From Cryobacterium mannosilyticum (GTDB taxonomy: Bacteria; Actinomycetota; Actinomycetes; Actinomycetales; Microbacteriaceae), in NCBI RefSeq assembly GCF_004402705.1, contig NZ_SOFM01000027.1, positions 62,001-126,000 of the forward strand: a stretch of DNA of 64,000 bases, read 5' to 3'. This document shows, piece by piece, positions 19,251 to 27,699 of this stretch. The notes under the pieces were generated by a model that did no database searches, had not been told where the DNA came from, and saw only the letters and a list, made by a program, of their open reading frames with translations. Made by a program: the position numbers and the translations under genes. Each line of letters begins with the position of its first letter. Position 1 is the stretch's first letter.

Positions 19251-20483
19251 TCAGCCGAAAGCCTCGACGATCGGGCGGAACTTCATCCGGGTTTCCGCGA
19301 GTTCGCGGTCGGGTTCGGAGTCCAGCACGATGCCGCAGCCGGCGTAGGCGGTGACGTCTCCGCCTGGGGTGACCTGCGCGCAACGCAACGCGATCGCCCA
19401 TTCGCCGTCACCGTCGGCACCGACCCAGCCGACCGGGCCGGCGTACCGGCCCCGGTCGAACGGCTCCAGCTCGCGGATCAGCGCGAGCGCCGTCTCCGTC
19501 GGCGTGCCGGCGACCGCGGCGGTCGGATGCATCGCCGCGATCAGGTCGAGGGAGTTCGACCCGTCGCTGAGGGTGCCCTCGACATCCGTTGCCAGGTGCC
19601 AGAGGTTGGGCAGTTTCACGGTGAAAGGGATCTCGCTGGTGGTCAGGTGCGAGGTGTGCGGGCGCAGCGAGGCGAGCACGCTCTGCACGGCGAAGGCGTG
19701 CTCGTCGCCGTCCTTGGACGAGGTGGCCAGGTGCAGCGCGGCCTCGAGGTCGGATGCCGCATCCGCCCCGCGGGACATCGTGCCGGCCAGCACCCGGGCA
19801 TTGACCTCGCCGTGGTCGGCGCGGATCAGCGTTTCGGGGCTCGACCCGACGAGACCGTCGACCGCGTAGGTCCAGCAGTCCGGGTAGCCGAGGGCGAGTT
19901 CGCTCACGGCCCGGCGCAGGTCGGATTCGGCGGGCAGGCGCCCGACGAGGTCCCGGGCCAGGACGACCTTGTTGAGGTCGGCGGCGGCGATTCGCTCGAT
20001 GGCCTCGCCCACCGCGGCGCGGTAGCCGTCGGCGGTCAGCGTGCCCGGCAGGAGCGAGATGCGGTACTCGTTGCCCAGCGGCCGCAGGGCGAGCGGGATC
20101 TCGGGCCGGGTGCCGCCGGTGGGCCAGATCCGGGTGACCCAGCACTGGCCGTCCTCGCGGCCGACGATGACCTGCGGCACGATCAGCACGCTGGTCTGGG
20201 CCGAGGACGCGTCGAAGGCGAACGCTCCGAAGGCGAGCAGCCCGGTGCCGGTGCGGGAGAGCGGGTCGGTCACGGTGGCCGCCGCGACCACGTCGCGCCA
20301 GGCTGCGGCGGCATCCGTCAATCGGGTCGGCCCGGAGAACTCGAGCCGCAGGGCCGTGCCGATGCCGGCCAGGCCCTGGTTGCGACGCATCCAGAGCAGC
20401 GGTTCGTGGCTATCGAGCAGAAGGATGAGTTGGCGCACGTCGGCGATAGGAGTGGTTTCGACCGTCAGGGCCTGCGCATTCAC
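19251..20483 (-). CDS. menF: Isochorismate synthase
   Basis: Chorismate-binding enzyme (410 aa) that makes isochorismate for MenD. The C-terminal domain contains KVVLARDLVGRLP, SSPETLIRADHGEVNARVLAGT, the active-site MHPTAAVAGTPTETAL and RGRYAGPVGWVGADGDGEWA. The N-terminal half is variable, as usual. It is divergent from ubiE/menG with a shared 63-bp control region. A start at GTG 20483 is used; no better codon is nearby. Confidence 0.93.
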   Translation of the reverse strand: MNAQALTVETTPIADVRQLILLLDSHEPLLWMRRNQGLAGIGTALRLEFSGPTRLTDAAAAWRDVVAAATVTDPLSRTGTGLLAFGAFAFDASSAQTSVLIVPQVIVGREDGQCWVTRIWPTGGTRPEIPLALRPLGNEYRISLLPGTLTADGYRAAVGEAIERIAAADLNKVVLARDLVGRLPAESDLRRAVSELALGYPDCWTYAVDGLVGSSPETLIRADHGEVNARVLAGTMSRGADAASDLEAALHLATSSKDGDEHAFAVQSVLASLRPHTSHLTTSEIPFTVKLPNLWHLATDVEGTLSDGSNSLDLIAAMHPTAAVAGTPTETALALIRELEPFDRGRYAGPVGWVGADGDGEWAIALRCAQVTPGGDVTAYAGCGIVLDSEPDRELAETRMKFRPIVEAFG

Positions 20484-20546
20484 TCACCCAGCCTATGTCA
20501 GCAGGGTGGACGCCGGGCGTGTGCGCAGGCAATCTAGACTGGGGGA

Positions 20547-21287
20547 GTGAGCAGAGCAGACCTCAATAAGCAGCCCGAGCAGGTTGCTGCCATGTTCGAC
20601 CAGGTCTCCACCCACTACGACCGCACCAATGCGGTGTTGTCGGTCGGGAATGCGGCCCTCTGGCGGATGGCGGCGACCCGGGCCGTGGCCCCGCAACCGG
20701 GCGACCGGATCCTCGACATCGCCGCCGGCACCGGCACCTCGAGCGTGGCGCTGACCCGCACCGGCGCGCACGTCGTGGCCGCGGACTTCTCCGCGGGAAT
20801 GATCAAGGTCGGCCGGGAACGCCACGCCGGCAACCCGCTGATCGAGTTCGTGCAGGCCGATGCCACCGCACTGCCCTTCGCCGACAACGAGTTCGATGCC
20901 GTGACGATCTCCTTCGGGCTGCGGAACGTCGTCGAGCCGAAGAAGGCCATCGCCGAGTTCTACCGGGTGACCAGGCCCGGCGGACGCGTCGTGATCTGCG
21001 AGTTCTCCACCCCGCCGTTCGCGCCGGTCCGCGCCGCCTACTTCGCCTATCTCAACCACGTCATGCCCCTGGTCGTGAAGCTCGCCTCCTCCAACGCGGA
21101 GGCGTACGACTACCTCGGCGAGTCGATCGCCGCCTGGCCGAACCAGTCCACCCTGAGCAGCTGGCTGCGGGATGCCGGCTACGAGGCTGTGGCGTACCGC
21201 AACCTGTCCCTGGGCATCGTGGCCCTGCATCGAGGCGTCAAGCCGGCGAACGCAGCGGATACGGGCGCAGCGGATACCACTTCCTGA
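20547..21287 (+). CDS. menG: Demethylmenaquinone methyltransferase
   Basis: SAM-dependent methyltransferase (246 aa) performing the last menaquinone step. The motifs are MFDQVSTHYDRTNAVLSVG near 15, SAM site ILDIAAGTGTSSVALTRTG, AADFSAGMIKVG and FDAVTISFGLRNVVEPKKAI, all standard for UbiE/MenG. GTG start at 20547. Two chain-building or redox genes (polyprenyl synthase, FprA-like) follow on the same strand. Confidence 0.94.
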   Translation: MSRADLNKQPEQVAAMFDQVSTHYDRTNAVLSVGNAALWRMAATRAVAPQPGDRILDIAAGTGTSSVALTRTGAHVVAADFSAGMIKVGRERHAGNPLIEFVQADATALPFADNEFDAVTISFGLRNVVEPKKAIAEFYRVTRPGGRVVICEFSTPPFAPVRAAYFAYLNHVMPLVVKLASSNAEAYDYLGESIAAWPNQSTLSSWLRDAGYEAVAYRNLSLGIVALHRGVKPANAADTGAADTTS

Positions 21288-21319
21288 GTCCTCCCAGTTC
21301 CGATCGATAGGCTGACCGA

Positions 21320-22390
21320 GTGAAACCGAGCGTGCCCCTGTTCCGCCGCGGCTCTTCCGTGACGAGCCAGTTGGGCCTCAGCGATCGCATTTTCTCGTCA
21401 AAAGGCGACCGCGGTCTCGCCACCGGCATCGACGTCGGCCTCGAACGGGTCGAGGCAAGCCTGCTCGGCGAGGTCACCTTCGCCGACGAGGTCGCGAACG
21501 TCACCAGCCGATACCTCCTGAACGCGGGCGGCAAGCGCGTGCGCCCCATGCTCGCCCTGCTCACCGCGCATCTCGGCAGCGGCGTGCTCGACGACGTGGT
21601 CACCGCGGCCACCGCGATCGAGATCACCCACCTGGCCTCGCTGTACCACGACGACGTGATGGACGACGCGCACCAGCGCCGCGGGGTGCCCAGCGCCCAG
21701 ACCGTGTGGGGAAACTCCATAGCGATCCTCACCGGAGACCTCCTGTTCGCGCGGGCCAGCCAGTTGATGGCCCGGCTGGGCGAGCGGGCGATCCGCCTGC
21801 AGGCAGACACCTTCGAACGTCTCGTGCTCGGCCAGCTGCACGAGACGGTCGGGCCGCACGACGGTGAAGACCCGGTGGAGCACTACATCCAGGTTCTCGC
21901 CGACAAGACCGGTTCGCTGATCGCAGCCGCAGCCCAGGCCGGGGTCATCTTCTCGGACGCGTCCGACGACTACGAGCGGCCGGTGGTGCAGTTCGGTGAG
22001 AAGATCGGCGTCGCCTTCCAGCTCATCGACGACGTGCTCGACCTGTCACCCCAGCCGGAGGAAACGGGCAAGTTCGCCGGCACCGACCTCCGCGCCGGCG
22101 TGGCAACCCTGCCGGTGCTCCGGCTCCGGGAACGCGCGCCAAGCGACCCGGGCGCGGCCGCACTGCTGGCCAGGCTCGAACGCGACGTGATGGCCCCCGG
22201 CGCTGCTGCCGGCGATGCCGCGGACTCGGCGATCGCCGCCCTCCGCGAGCACGATGTCACCACCCAGACCCTCTCCGAGGCGCACGGCTGGGCGCGCGAC
22301 GCCGTCGCCGCGCTCTCCCCGCTGCCCGACGGATCCGTGAAGAAGGCGCTCACGCGATTCGCGGACACGATCGTCGAGCGATCCAGTTAG
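21320..22390 (+). CDS. Polyprenyl diphosphate synthase
   Basis: Trans-isoprenyl diphosphate synthase (356 aa) that likely makes the menaquinone side chain. First aspartate-rich motif: LYHDDVMDDAHQRRG near 113; second: FQLIDDVLDLSPQPEETGKF near 233. The KRVRPML substrate site is near 72. The chain length cannot be called safely from the sequence. The position after menG supports a role in respiratory quinone assembly. Confidence 0.92.
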   Translation: MKPSVPLFRRGSSVTSQLGLSDRIFSSKGDRGLATGIDVGLERVEASLLGEVTFADEVANVTSRYLLNAGGKRVRPMLALLTAHLGSGVLDDVVTAATAIEITHLASLYHDDVMDDAHQRRGVPSAQTVWGNSIAILTGDLLFARASQLMARLGERAIRLQADTFERLVLGQLHETVGPHDGEDPVEHYIQVLADKTGSLIAAAAQAGVIFSDASDDYERPVVQFGEKIGVAFQLIDDVLDLSPQPEETGKFAGTDLRAGVATLPVLRLRERAPSDPGAAALLARLERDVMAPGAAAGDAADSAIAALREHDVTTQTLSEAHGWARDAVAALSPLPDGSVKKALTRFADTIVERSS

Positions 22391-22400
22391 AAAGGCTTCC

Positions 22401-23786
22401 ATGACCAAGTTGCGATTGGCCATTGTCGGCGCGGGACCTGCGGGCATCTACGCCGCCGACATCCTGCTCAAGGCCGAACGGAATTTCGAGGTGTCGATCG
22501 ACCTGTTCGACCACCTCCCGGCACCCTACGGCCTGGTGCGCTACGGCGTCGCACCCGACCACCCGCGGATCAAGGGCATCATCACGGCGCTGCGCGACGT
22601 GCTCGACCGCGGCGACATCCGGGTATTCGGAAACGTGCGGTTCGGCGTCGACATCACCATGGACGACCTGAAGACGCACTACAACGCGGTCATCTTCGCC
22701 ACCGGCGCCGTGCGCGACGCCGACCTCAAGATCCCCGGGATCGACCTGGAGGGCTCCTACGGGGCCGCCCGGATCGTCAGCTGGTTCGATGGGCACCCCG
22801 ACTACCCGCGCACCTGGCCGCTTACGGCCAGGCAGGTCGCGGTCATCGGCAACGGAAACGTGGCCCTGGACGTCTCGCGCATGCTCGCCAAGCACGCGGA
22901 CGACCTGCTGCCCACGGAAATCCCGGCCAACGTCTACGAGGGGCTCAAGGCGTCCGCCGTCACCGACGTGCATGTGTTCGGCCGGAGAGGCCCGACCTCG
23001 GTCAAGTTCACCCCGCTCGAACTGCGCGAACTCGGCGAGCTGCCGGGCGTCGACATCGTCGTCTACGACGAGGACTTCGACTACGACGACGCCGCACGGG
23101 ACGCGGTGGCCAGCAACAAGCAGGTCTTCGTCATCGACAAGGTCCTGAACAAGTGGCGCGAACGCCCGGCCGGCACCGCCAGCCGCCGGCTGCACCTGCA
23201 CTTCTTCGCCAAGCCGGTCGAGATCGTCGACGACGGCACGGGCCGGGTCGGCGCGATCCGGTACGAGCGCACCAGGCCCGACGGGCACGGCGGGGTCGTC
23301 GGCACCGGCGAGGTCCGTGAGCTCCCGATGCAGGCGGTCTACCGCGCCGTGGGTTACTTCGGCTCCCCGCTGCCCGGTGTGCCGTTCGACAAGAAGCGCG
23401 GCGTCATCCCCAACCGCGAGGGCCAGGTGCTCTGGAAGGGCGAACCGGACTCCGGATCGGCCAGCGCCAACCAGCAGCTCTACGGCGTCTACGCGACCGG
23501 CTGGATCAAGCGAGGCCCGGTCGGCCTGATCGGCCACACCAAGTCCGACGCGATGGAGACCGTGCGGCACCTGATCAACGACCTCGGCAACTGGTGGCAC
23601 CCGGCCGAGCCCTCGGAGGAGAGCGTGCTGGCGATGCTCGACGAACGCGGGATCGAGTACACCAACCTCGACGGCTGGCACCGCCTCGACCAGCGGGAGC
23701 TCGCGCTGGGCATGGCCGAGGGGCGCGCGCGGATCAAGGTCGTTCCCCGCGGCGAGATGGTCGAGATCTCCCGCGGCGAGAGGTAG
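22401..23786 (+). CDS. FAD-dependent NADPH-ferredoxin reductase (FprA-like)
   Basis: A 461-aa flavoprotein passing electrons between NADPH and ferredoxin. FAD-binding GxGxxG is VGAGPAGIYAADILL at the start, the NADPH site is VIGNGNVALDVSRML near 153, and the C-terminal FAD contact is ATGWIKRGPVGLIGHTKSDA near 365. It matches the adrenodoxin reductase-like FprA family of actinobacteria in length and order. It sits 10 bases after the polyprenyl synthase gene with AGAAAGG upstream. Confidence 0.92.
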   Translation: MTKLRLAIVGAGPAGIYAADILLKAERNFEVSIDLFDHLPAPYGLVRYGVAPDHPRIKGIITALRDVLDRGDIRVFGNVRFGVDITMDDLKTHYNAVIFATGAVRDADLKIPGIDLEGSYGAARIVSWFDGHPDYPRTWPLTARQVAVIGNGNVALDVSRMLAKHADDLLPTEIPANVYEGLKASAVTDVHVFGRRGPTSVKFTPLELRELGELPGVDIVVYDEDFDYDDAARDAVASNKQVFVIDKVLNKWRERPAGTASRRLHLHFFAKPVEIVDDGTGRVGAIRYERTRPDGHGGVVGTGEVRELPMQAVYRAVGYFGSPLPGVPFDKKRGVIPNREGQVLWKGEPDSGSASANQQLYGVYATGWIKRGPVGLIGHTKSDAMETVRHLINDLGNWWHPAEPSEESVLAMLDERGIEYTNLDGWHRLDQRELALGMAEGRARIKVVPRGEMVEISRGER

Positions 23787-23792
23787 ACCCGC

Positions 23793-24425
23793 GTGGTGCC
23801 CTGGGTCGCGATCGTCGCCGGGGTGATCGGCAGCGCCCTCGGACTACCGCTCGTGAGCATCGCCGAACGGATGCTGCGTATTCGTCGACGCTTCGCCTGG
23901 CCTGTCCGGGCCGGGGGCGTCGTGGCCACAGGTGCCCTCGTCGCGCTGGTCGTCTGGAAGTTCGGACCGGGCTGGGAGCTGCCCGCGTACCTGTACCTGG
24001 CCCTCACCGCGGTGGTGCTCAGCGTGGTCGACCTCGCTGAGAAGCGGTTGCCCAATGCGCTCGTCTATCCGTCGCTACTCGTGCTGCCGGTGCTGCTGAT
24101 GCTCGCGGCTGCGGCAACCGGGTCGTGGTCGGCCCTCCTGGGGGCTTTCGCGGGCGGTGCCGCACTGTTCGTGTTCTACTTCGTGCTGGCCCTGATCTCG
24201 CCGAGCGGCATCGGGATGGGCGACGTGAAACTCGCCGCAGTGATCGGCCTCGCCCTCGGCTACCTGGGCTGGTCCCCGGTGCTCATCGGTTCCTTCGGGG
24301 GGTTCCTGATCGGCAGCCTGGTCTCGCTTGTGGCTCTGGTGGGGCGCCGGATTACCCTGCGGGGCTCCCTGCCGTTCGGGCCGTCCATGCTCGCCGGCGC
24401 CTTCCTGGCTGTGCTCCTCGCCTAG
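23793..24425 (+). CDS. Prepilin peptidase (A24, Tad-type)
   Basis: A 210-aa polytopic aspartyl protease that cleaves the Flp pilin and pseudopilin leaders at the inner face of the membrane. The catalytic Asp residues are in VVDLAEKRLPNALVYP near 80 and in the GxGD motif IGMGDVKLAAVIGLALGY near 145. About six membrane segments are present. It lacks the N-terminal methyltransferase domain, as is usual for the TadV/CpaA type. It lies 494 bases upstream of the first pilin and probably serves the Tad locus. Confidence 0.9.
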   Translation: MVPWVAIVAGVIGSALGLPLVSIAERMLRIRRRFAWPVRAGGVVATGALVALVVWKFGPGWELPAYLYLALTAVVLSVVDLAEKRLPNALVYPSLLVLPVLLMLAAAATGSWSALLGAFAGGAALFVFYFVLALISPSGIGMGDVKLAAVIGLALGYLGWSPVLIGSFGGFLIGSLVSLVALVGRRITLRGSLPFGPSMLAGAFLAVLLA

Positions 24426-24758
24426 AACCCGGTTGAAGACTTTTCCTCATGTGCGCCGAAAAACCCCCAGCCCGGGGGGCGGTCCGCTGGTGTGATCGGT
24501 CTACGGTGGTGGTGTCGCCAACCCGATGGCGAGTTCGCTTCACCCGAGGAGCGCTTGTGCACCTTTTTTCTGTACCCTTGCCCGATTGTCCGCGGCCCCG
24601 ATCACGTGACTCCGGCGGCTTTCCGCCCGACTCCGTTCTGAACCCTCGTCCAGCCGGTATGCCGGGAGGCCCATTCAACGCGCTCGCCTGAGCCACTCGA
24701 ACCGACCGGCCCTCACCCGAATGACGGCCGCACTCGCGACAGACCCTAGTCGCGAGTC
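24426..24758. other. Non-coding leader before the pilin locus
   Basis: No credible gene. A hairpin ACTCGCGAC (24732-24740) / GTCGCGAGT (24749-24757), followed by CATTTTC, could terminate upstream transcription. The rest shows nothing recognisable. Confidence 0.5.
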
Positions 24759-24802
24759 ATTTTCATGCGATTTTCAGAAAATATTCAGCAAACATTCAGC
24801 CA
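24759..24802 (+). promoter_or_regulatory. Four 11-bp direct repeats upstream of the Flp pilin operon
   Basis: Contiguous units ATTTTCATGCG, ATTTTCAGAAA, ATATTCAGCAA and ACATTCAGCCA start at 24759, 24770, 24781 and 24792. The exact 11-bp (one helical turn) spacing and repeated TTCA core is how OmpR/PhoB-type response regulators bind. It is the most AT-rich stretch nearby and lies ~120 bp before the first pilin gene. Confidence 0.7.
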
Positions 24803-24816
24803 CCCCCCAGACAGGG

Positions 24817-24834
24817 AGCCCCCGCACTGGGGCT
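24817..24834 (+). promoter_or_regulatory. Hairpin in the pilin 5' leader
   Basis: AGCCCC (24817-24822) pairs with GGGGCT (24829-24834) around a 6-base loop, 85 bases before the first pilin start. Possible mRNA-stabilising or attenuating hairpin. Confidence 0.45.
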
Positions 24835-24918
24835 TGGTGAGGTTTTCTCGACGAACGTAGCTTGTGGTCAATCGCCTGGTCACCCAGACCGGCCGGCCCA
24901 CCCGAACGGAAACCCGAG

Positions 24919-25104
24919 ATGAAGTTCTATACCAGGATCCAGGCCGTCATCAACAGCATGCGCACCGACGAGGAGGGCGCCACCGCGGTGGAGTACGGCC
25001 TGATGGTCTCGCTCATCGCGGTCGTCATCATGACCGCCGTCGGACTGATCGGCACCTACCTCAACACCAAGTTCGGCGACGTCGCGGCCAAGATCGGCCC
25101 CTAG
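24919..25104 (+). CDS. Flp-type (type IVb) pilin 1
   Basis: A 61-aa prepilin, the structural subunit of the Tad pilus. The leader is 20 residues long and ends in the prepilin motif G/ATAVEY (Gly20, Glu25, Tyr26), followed by the hydrophobic helix GLMVSLIAVVIMTAVGLIG. The mature pilin is about 41 aa, typical for Flp. The ATG at 24919 is preceded by ACGGAAACCC. It is nearly identical to the next pilin, differing in the leader (TRIQAV versus TKIQAL) and C-terminus (DVAAKIGP versus LVATKLAP). Confidence 0.93.
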   Translation: MKFYTRIQAVINSMRTDEEGATAVEYGLMVSLIAVVIMTAVGLIGTYLNTKFGDVAAKIGP

Positions 25105-25293
25105 TTCCGCGCCCGGCGCCCGGCGGCGCTCGGTCGGAGGCCTCCACGCCTTCAGGAAGGCCCGCCGAGACCCCCCCCCAACTTCCCCCAGACCAGTCAG
25201 GCCCGCCCTGGGAGGAGCGAACACCCCGCGGGCATCAGCATCACCTCACCACGCACGGTCGACCCGGCCGGCTTGACAGAACGGAAACCCGAA

Positions 25294-25479
25294 ATGAAGT
25301 TCTACACCAAAATCCAGGCCCTCATCAACAGCATGCGCACCGACGAGGAAGGGGCCACCGCGGTGGAGTACGGCCTGATGGTCTCGCTCATCGCGGTCGT
25401 CATCATGACCGCCGTCGGACTGATCGGCACCTACCTCAACACCAAGTTCGGCCTCGTCGCAACCAAACTGGCGCCGTAG
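25294..25479 (+). CDS. Flp-type (type IVb) pilin 2, duplicate
   Basis: A second 61-aa Flp prepilin with the same EEGATAVEYGLMVSLIAVV region as pilin 1 and the same upstream bases (ACGGAAACCC before the start). Most of the gene body is identical at DNA level to 24919-25104, so this is a recent tandem duplication with a 189-bp spacer. It may be the major or minor pilin partner of the first copy. Confidence 0.93.
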   Translation: MKFYTKIQALINSMRTDEEGATAVEYGLMVSLIAVVIMTAVGLIGTYLNTKFGLVATKLAP

Positions 25480-25580
25480 CACCGACAGCAGCATCCGGTC
25501 GGCCATCCGGTCGATCCGGTTCGTGCGGTGGCGGCGGCTTCCCGAGGAAGTCTCCGCCGCCCGCAACGAAAGGCAGTCCG

Positions 25581-25970
25581 ATGATGCGCAGGCGCAGCAC
25601 GGCAGGCGAACGCGGCGCAGCAGCGATCGAGTTCGCGCTCATCCTCCCGATTCTCGTCATCCTGGTGTTCGGCGTCATCGAGTTCGGTCTTGTCTTCAAC
25701 GCCCAGATCTCCATCACCAACGCCGCTCGTGAGGGAGCCCGGTACATGGCCATTCACAACAATGCGGCCAACGCCAAGGTCGCCGCGCAGCACGCGGCAC
25801 CCTCACTCAGCCCGTTGCTCGCCCTGGCCGGCGTCGACGTCAGCCCAGGCACGTGCGTGGGTGGTTCGAGTGTCACCGTGACAACGCACTACACCGTCGC
25901 GTTCGTCACGGGATTCTTCGGCGCGAGCATTCCTCTGACCGGCAAGGGGGTCATGCAATGCGGTGGATGA
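25581..25970 (+). CDS. TadE-like pseudopilin
   Basis: A 129-aa minor pilin-like protein. N-terminal RGAAAIEFALILPILVILVFGVIEFGLVF contains the TadE prepilin-like motif with Glu five residues after the cleavage Gly, followed by one membrane helix. The extracytoplasmic part has a Cys pair (GTCVGG, VMQCGG) that may form a disulfide. ATG 25581 follows GAAAGGCAG. The 3' end overlaps the next gene by 13 bases. Confidence 0.85.
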   Translation: MMRRRSTAGERGAAAIEFALILPILVILVFGVIEFGLVFNAQISITNAAREGARYMAIHNNAANAKVAAQHAAPSLSPLLALAGVDVSPGTCVGGSSVTVTTHYTVAFVTGFFGASIPLTGKGVMQCGG

Positions 25971-26953
25971 AATCTCGACTCCGCTCCGACCACGGGGCCA
26001 GCGCCGTGATGCTCGCCTTCCTGCTGGTCCCGCTGATCGGGATCGTGGGATTCGCGATCGATGTCGGAGCCCTCTATGCGGAACGTGGGCAGCTTCAAAA
26101 CGGGGCGGATGCCGCGGCTCTCGCGATCGCAAAGGATTGCTCCGACGGTGTCTGCAGCAACCCGGTCGGCCTGGCCGCGAGTTACACCAACGGCAACGCC
26201 AATGACGGCGCCGCCAACGTGCTCGCCCCGGATCTATCCGTCAGCCGCCAGGTCACCGTCAGGTCCAGCACGCGCGTGGCCGGCACGAATGCGCCCGCGA
26301 TCAGCCACCCATTCGCGGCGATACTCGGAATCCCGCCGTCCACTGTGGGGGCAGCGGCCACAGCGCAATGGGGTGGTGTGGGGTCTGGACGCGTGCTGGC
26401 GCTCGCGCTCTCCTGGTGCGAGTTCCAGGAATCTCTGGCGGCCTCGGGCAACCACGTGACCATCCGGACCGACACCAACAAGACCTGCAAACACTCCCCC
26501 TCGACGGAGATCATCCCCGGCGGCTTCGGCTGGCTCGACAACACCACGGCCCCGTGCGAGGCAACCATCAACCTCAGTTTGAACCTCAACGCCGCCGGAG
26601 AGCTCTGGGTCGACAGCGATCCGGGAGGGGACGCGCCGAGTGCCTGCAAGTCCCAACTGCCGACTCTCCTGGGCAAAACGGTGCTCATCCCGATCTATGA
26701 CCTCACCCAGGGCTCCGGCACCAACGCCAGGTACCGCATCTATGCCTTCGCCGGTTTCACCATCACCGGCTGGAAGTTCCCCTCCGCTCAGGAGCTCGAC
26801 CCGCTCGCTCCGGTCTGCGCGAGCGGTCTCACCTGCCCGAACGGCAGTTGGCGAGGCATTCAGGGCACGTTCACCAAATGGGTCTCCATCGACAACGCCT
26901 TCGGGCCCGGCGGTCCGGACCTCAACGACACCATCGTCACATTGATCAAGTAG
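25958..26953 (+). CDS. TadG-like Tad-domain protein
   Basis: A 331-aa membrane-anchored surface protein. It opens with DHGASAVMLAFLLVPLIGIVG, then FAIDVGALYAERGQLQNGADAAALAIAK, the classic putative Flp pilus-assembly (TadE/F/G) N-terminus. A large extracytoplasmic domain follows with several cysteines (KDCSDGVCSN, CEFQES, CKHSPS, CASGLTCPNG), suggesting disulfides. No VWA metal site is seen. ATG at 25958 overlaps TadE, so translation is coupled. Confidence 0.85.
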   Translation: MRWMKSRLRSDHGASAVMLAFLLVPLIGIVGFAIDVGALYAERGQLQNGADAAALAIAKDCSDGVCSNPVGLAASYTNGNANDGAANVLAPDLSVSRQVTVRSSTRVAGTNAPAISHPFAAILGIPPSTVGAAATAQWGGVGSGRVLALALSWCEFQESLAASGNHVTIRTDTNKTCKHSPSTEIIPGGFGWLDNTTAPCEATINLSLNLNAAGELWVDSDPGGDAPSACKSQLPTLLGKTVLIPIYDLTQGSGTNARYRIYAFAGFTITGWKFPSAQELDPLAPVCASGLTCPNGSWRGIQGTFTKWVSIDNAFGPGGPDLNDTIVTLIK

Positions 26954-26961
26954 GAGATGAC

Positions 26962-27699
26962 ATGAAAACTCGACTCATCGGCGCGATCCTGGCGATCGTC
27001 CTGGCCGTGGCCGGCACGGTAGTCCTCACGGGGTATGTCGGCGGCGCCGACGCCCGAGCGGCGGACGGTGCCGCGTTCGTGCCGGTCTACGTGGTCTCCC
27101 AGGAGATCCCCGCAGGCACGGCCGCGGAGTCCATCGGTTCATTCATCACGGTGAAACAGATTCCGGCGATCGCGGCAGTACCTGGACGCGTCACGAAACT
27201 GGGCAAACTCAGCGGGAAGGTCGCGGACACGGCGCTGAAGCCGGGTGAGCAACTCCTCGCGTCGCGCTGGGTGAGTGCCGCCGAACTGGCCACCCGCGGT
27301 GAAATCGCGCTGCCCGACGGCATGCAGACGGTCACCATTGCGCTCCCCGTTGAGCAGGTCGTCGGGGGCACCGTGACAGCGGGCGACACCGTTGGTGTCG
27401 TCATCGCGGCAACGCTGAAGGTCGCCGGCGCCTCGGAGGAGGTGTCGCTGGCCAAGCAGGTCTTCCACAAGGTCCTGGTCACCGCCGTGCAGAAGGGCTC
27501 CACGACACCGGCCGCGAAGGGCGCCGACGCGCCGACCGAACCGGTCAGCGTGATCATGATCACACTCGCCCGCACCACGCCCGACATCGAGAAGCTCGTT
27601 TGGGGACAGAAATTCGGAACCGTATGGCTCACTGTCGAACCCAAGACAGCGGATGAGACCGCCGCGGGCGTCGTTGATGGGAATGCGGTGTTCCGATGA
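26962..27699 (+). CDS. CpaB/RcpC-like pilus assembly protein (SAF domain)
   Basis: A 245-aa protein with one N-terminal membrane segment (LIGAILAIVLAVAGTVVLTGYV). A SAF-type domain follows: VPVYVVSQEIPAGTAAESIG, ALKPGEQLLASRWV. A RcpC-like C-terminal part contains TVTIALPVEQVVGGTVTAGD. In Gram-negative systems CpaB supports the secretin; here it probably acts at the cell envelope. GTAGGAGATGAC gives a good ribosome site before ATG 26962. Its stop overlaps the tadZ start. Confidence 0.86.
   Translation: MKTRLIGAILAIVLAVAGTVVLTGYVGGADARAADGAAFVPVYVVSQEIPAGTAAESIGSFITVKQIPAIAAVPGRVTKLGKLSGKVADTALKPGEQLLASRWVSAAELATRGEIALPDGMQTVTIALPVEQVVGGTVTAGDTVGVVIAATLKVAGASEEVSLAKQVFHKVLVTAVQKGSTTPAAKGADAPTEPVSVIMITLARTTPDIEKLVWGQKFGTVWLTVEPKTADETAAGVVDGNAVFR

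Noticed and set aside
24426..24918. Riboswitch before the pilins
   Set aside because: I could not find a conserved core of a known riboswitch class; only hairpins and direct repeats are seen.
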